64,000 nucleotides of DNA. It comes from an uncultured Paracoccaceae bacterium (GTDB lineage: Bacteria > Pseudomonadota > Alphaproteobacteria > Rhodobacterales > Rhodobacteraceae). The translations under genes were made by a program, and so were the position numbers. The notes under the pieces were generated by a model that worked only from the letters and a program-made list of their open reading frames with translations, did no database searches and was not told the DNA's origin. Positions 61,986-64,000 of this stretch are shown here, one piece after another (within the stretch, counting starts at the first letter, position 1; each line of letters begins with the position of its first letter). The DNA lies in contig CANMMF010000013.1 of the NCBI GenBank assembly GCA_947498985.1, positions 1-64,000 of the forward strand, written 5' to 3'.

Positions 61986-62897
61986 ATGGCGGCGACACGA
62001 TATGACAGCCTCGACCATGCGCTGCGCCAGATCCGCGCCGATCTGCCGGTGCTGATTGCAGGTCCCACGGCATCCGGCAAATCCGCGCTGGCGCTGGCCA
62101 TCGCCGAAGCGCAGGGCGGCGTGATCGTGAATGCCGATGCGATACAGGTGTTCGGCAACTGGCGCGTGCTGACCGCGCGCCCCCCGGTCGAGGACGAAGC
62201 GCGGGTTCCGCATCTGCTTTACGGCCATGTGGCGGCAGACCAGCCCTATTCGGTGGGCGACTGGCTGCGCGCGGTGGCCCCGCTGCTCGAAGCGGGCCCG
62301 CGGCCCATCATCGTGGGCGGCACCGGGCTGTATCTCTCCGCGCTGACCGAGGGTCTTGCGGATATCCCTGCCGTGCCACCGGAGATACGCGCCGAAGGTG
62401 AGGCGATGCTGAGCACGGATGGTCTGGCACGGCTTGCCGGCAGGCTCGATGCGCCCAGCCGCGCGCGCATCGACACCGCCAATCCCGCGCGGGTGCTGCG
62501 CGCCTGGGAGGTGCTGCGCGCCACCGGCCGCGGCATCGCCGACTGGCAGGATGACACGCCGCCGCCTCTGCTGCCCGATACCGCCTGCCAGCGCGTGCTG
62601 TTCGAGGCGCCGAAAGACTGGCTCACTCCGCGGATCGAGCGCCGCTTCGACGCGATGCTGGCGGCGGGCGCGCTGGAGGAGGCGCGCGCCAACCTGCCCC
62701 ATTGGTCGCCCGCCCTGCCATCGGCCAAAGCCATCGGGGCGGCAGAACTCATCGCCCATCTCGAAGGCGAGATGACGCTTGGTGAGGCCAGAACCCGGGC
62801 GACGATCCTCACAAGGCAATTCGCCAAGCGCCAGCGCACCTGGTTTCGCGCCCGGATGCGCGACTGGCCGGTGATCGCCCCCGGTGTCGCCGCATGA
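61986..62897 (+). CDS. miaA: tRNA dimethylallyltransferase
   Basis: The 303-residue enzyme adds an isoprenyl group to A37 of tRNAs reading codons that start with U. It has the P-loop GPTASGKS (26-33), NADAIQVF (in place of the usual D(S/A)xQxY), a GGTGLY motif and the C-terminal [13 protein letters not shown]. It uses DMAPP from the MEP pathway, for which dxr is encoded nearby. The start at 61986 has AGGAA upstream and adds a short leader before the P-loop strand. The stop overlaps the AraC-family gene by four bases. Confidence 0.95.
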   Translation: MAATRYDSLDHALRQIRADLPVLIAGPTASGKSALALAIAEAQGGVIVNADAIQVFGNWRVLTARPPVEDEARVPHLLYGHVAADQPYSVGDWLRAVAPLLEAGPRPIIVGGTGLYLSALTEGLADIPAVPPEIRAEGEAMLSTDGLARLAGRLDAPSRARIDTANPARVLRAWEVLRATGRGIADWQDDTPPPLLPDTACQRVLFEAPKDWLTPRIERRFDAMLAAGALEEARANLPHWSPALPSAKAIGAAELIAHLEGEMTLGEARTRATILTRQFAKRQRTWFRARMRDWPVIAPGVAA

Positions 62898-63751
62898 GCC
62901 GCATCCCGAACTTCCTGCGCAAGAGCGCGCGGATCTCGCATCCGCCGGGCCCGCAGCCCATCCGCTGCGGCTCCTTCGCGCTGGCCACGCCCGGCGCTGC
63001 CTGGAACTACGCGCTGCTGCATGACCGGCCCGACAATTTCCTGCTCTGGATCACCCGCGGGCAAGGCCGGGTGATCGTGAATGGCGAGCGGCGCGGGATC
63101 TCGATGAACAACGCGCTCTATCTGCCTGCAGGCACACTCTTTTCCGTCGATATCCCCTACGGGGTGCAGGCGCTCTACATGGAAAGCCCCGCCGGGCTCA
63201 CCGGCAAATTGCCGCGCGATCCGCTGCTGCTGAGGGTGCGCGAAAGCTATGCGCAGGCCGAACTGACCGGAGAAATCGACGCCATGACCCGCGAGGTGAC
63301 GCAGGACCGCGCCTATGCCGCCGAAGCGCTGGAGGCGCATGTGCGGCTCATCGGCGTCTGGCTGCGGCGGCAGATGGCCGCAGGGGCCGCCGACACGTTG
63401 GCCGACACCGCAGCGCGGCGGCTGGTGAGACGGTTTGCGCAGGCCGTGGTGCGCGATTTCCGCACGCCGCAGAGCATGGGGGACTATGCCGGGGCGCTCG
63501 ACGTGACGCCGACCCATCTCAGCCGCGTGTGCCGCCAATGCTGCGGCAAAACCGCCGCCGATATCCTGACCGAACGCAAACTGCACGCCGCGCGGATCGC
63601 GCTTTGCGCGCCGCGCCCCTCGGTCAAGGATGTCGCGGCGGGGCTCGGGTTTTCCTCCGCGGCCTATTTCACCCGCTTCATCCAGAGCCATACGGGGCAG
63701 AGCCCGACCGCGCTGCGACAGGAGGCTCAGGGCCGCCCGATGCGCCCCTGA
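62894..63751 (+). CDS. AraC-family transcriptional regulator
   Basis: The 285-residue regulator has an N-terminal cupin-like sensor (about 25-110, including [11 protein letters not shown] and [11 protein letters not shown]). A C-terminal double helix-turn-helix (about 180-275) follows, with [14 protein letters not shown] and [25 protein letters not shown]. It is translationally coupled to miaA, an unusual partner for a specific regulator. The target may be the gene that starts at the right edge, but the downstream gap of over 200 bases leaves this open. Confidence 0.9.
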   Translation: MSRIPNFLRKSARISHPPGPQPIRCGSFALATPGAAWNYALLHDRPDNFLLWITRGQGRVIVNGERRGISMNNALYLPAGTLFSVDIPYGVQALYMESPAGLTGKLPRDPLLLRVRESYAQAELTGEIDAMTREVTQDRAYAAEALEAHVRLIGVWLRRQMAAGAADTLADTAARRLVRRFAQAVVRDFRTPQSMGDYAGALDVTPTHLSRVCRQCCGKTAADILTERKLHAARIALCAPRPSVKDVAAGLGFSSAAYFTRFIQSHTGQSPTALRQEAQGRPMRP

Positions 63752-63814
63752 AACTGCAGGCCCAGACCCGCAGCGTCCCTCTGCCGCAAGTTTTTTGTCG
63801 TTTTTACTCCGTGC

Positions 63815-63834
63815 ATATGTCGTTTTCGACATAT
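63815..63834. promoter_or_regulatory. 8-bp inverted repeat upstream of the truncated last gene
   Basis: ATATGTCG-TTTT-CGACATAT is a perfect inverted repeat followed directly by AAAATG, so its right arm overlaps a TATAAA-like -10 element (63832-63837). It lies about 160 bases before the final ATG and may be an operator. Confidence 0.45.
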
Positions 63835-63994
63835 AAAATGGCGAAACCTGTCGTTGACGCCGTCCTGCATTCCATGCGGAATGGGCGTCGTAACGGGTTG
63901 GCACGCATCGAGTGGACAGCAAATACGCCAGATGATGCGAAAAAATCAGAACGAAGACCCGAAAAAACAATCCATGTGTCACAGGGAGAACAGA

Positions 63995-64000
63995 ATGACG
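63995..64000 (+). CDS. Start of a gene cut by the window edge
   Basis: An ATG at 63995 preceded by a GGGAGA site (63984-63989) begins a frame of which only Met-Thr is visible. The preceding 240 bases carry promoter-like, T-rich sequence and an inverted repeat, so a real gene probably starts here. The product cannot be told. Confidence 0.5.

Overview
The window looks like a chromosomal segment of a marine alphaproteobacterium of the Rhodobacteraceae (Roseobacter group). The grounds are high GC content with alphaproteobacterial codon use, a TRAP transporter, an invasion-associated-locus-B protein, LpxI instead of LpxH, form II CoxL, a 3-hydroxybutyrate dehydrogenase, and the pyrH-frr-uppS-cdsA-dxr-rseP-bamA-skp-fabZ-lpxA-lpxI-lpxB gene order. 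The species cannot be read from the sequence.

Region 1 (about 0.2-25.9 kb) is a dense sugar-acid and hydroxy-acid catabolic island. It holds a homoserine-dehydrogenase-like/SAF oxidoreductase, a transketolase split into two overlapping genes, several SDR enzymes, a fumarylacetoacetase-family hydrolase, a FadR-type GntR regulator and a TRAP uptake system with enlarged membrane subunits. It also holds two phytanoyl-CoA-dioxygenase-family oxygenases, a Gfo/Idh/MocA oxidoreductase, a DHRS6-like dehydrogenase, uronate dehydrogenase, an RraA-like aldolase-family protein, a 3-hydroxyisobutyrate-dehydrogenase-like enzyme and a LysE exporter. A glycolate/D-lactate-type flavoprotein, a D-erythronate-dehydrogenase-like enzyme, a 2-hydroxyacid dehydrogenase and an aminotransferase complete it. 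The same palindrome, centred on GGTATACC, sits in all four divergent intergenic regions from the GntR gene onward (about 6.16, 15.25, 18.52 and 24.66 kb). The scattered operons therefore look like one local regulon, probably of the GntR protein at 5.4-6.1 kb. The substrate is unknown.

Region 2 (26-36.9 kb) holds a sodium:alanine symporter with a universal stress protein. A tightly overlapping bdhA-pentapeptide-patatin operon follows, then a SnoaL-like protein, a candidate small RNA, a lone YejA-type peptide-binding protein, an entericidin-like lipoprotein, a thioesterase, an orphan EnvZ-like kinase, a metallo-beta-lactamase-fold hydrolase and tRNA-Asn. Region 3 (37-47.8 kb) starts with a large secreted-type ELWxxDGT/RTX protein just after the tRNA. 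It continues with a coxG-coxS-coxL-coxM molybdenum hydroxylase operon (form II), a HerA-like ATPase, a second candidate small RNA and an IalB-family protein.

Region 4 (47.9-64 kb) is core envelope biogenesis: lipid A, the BAM complex, site-2 protease, MEP isoprenoid, phospholipid and undecaprenyl synthesis, ribosome recycling and UMP kinase, all on the minus strand. A CAP-domain/RTX gene is inserted in opposite orientation between frr and pyrH. miaA and an AraC regulator overlap at the right end, and a final gene is cut by the window edge. The first 70 bases carry repeats resembling an IS21-family end. Four dispersed GC-rich hairpin repeats follow stop codons, two of them inside the cox operon.
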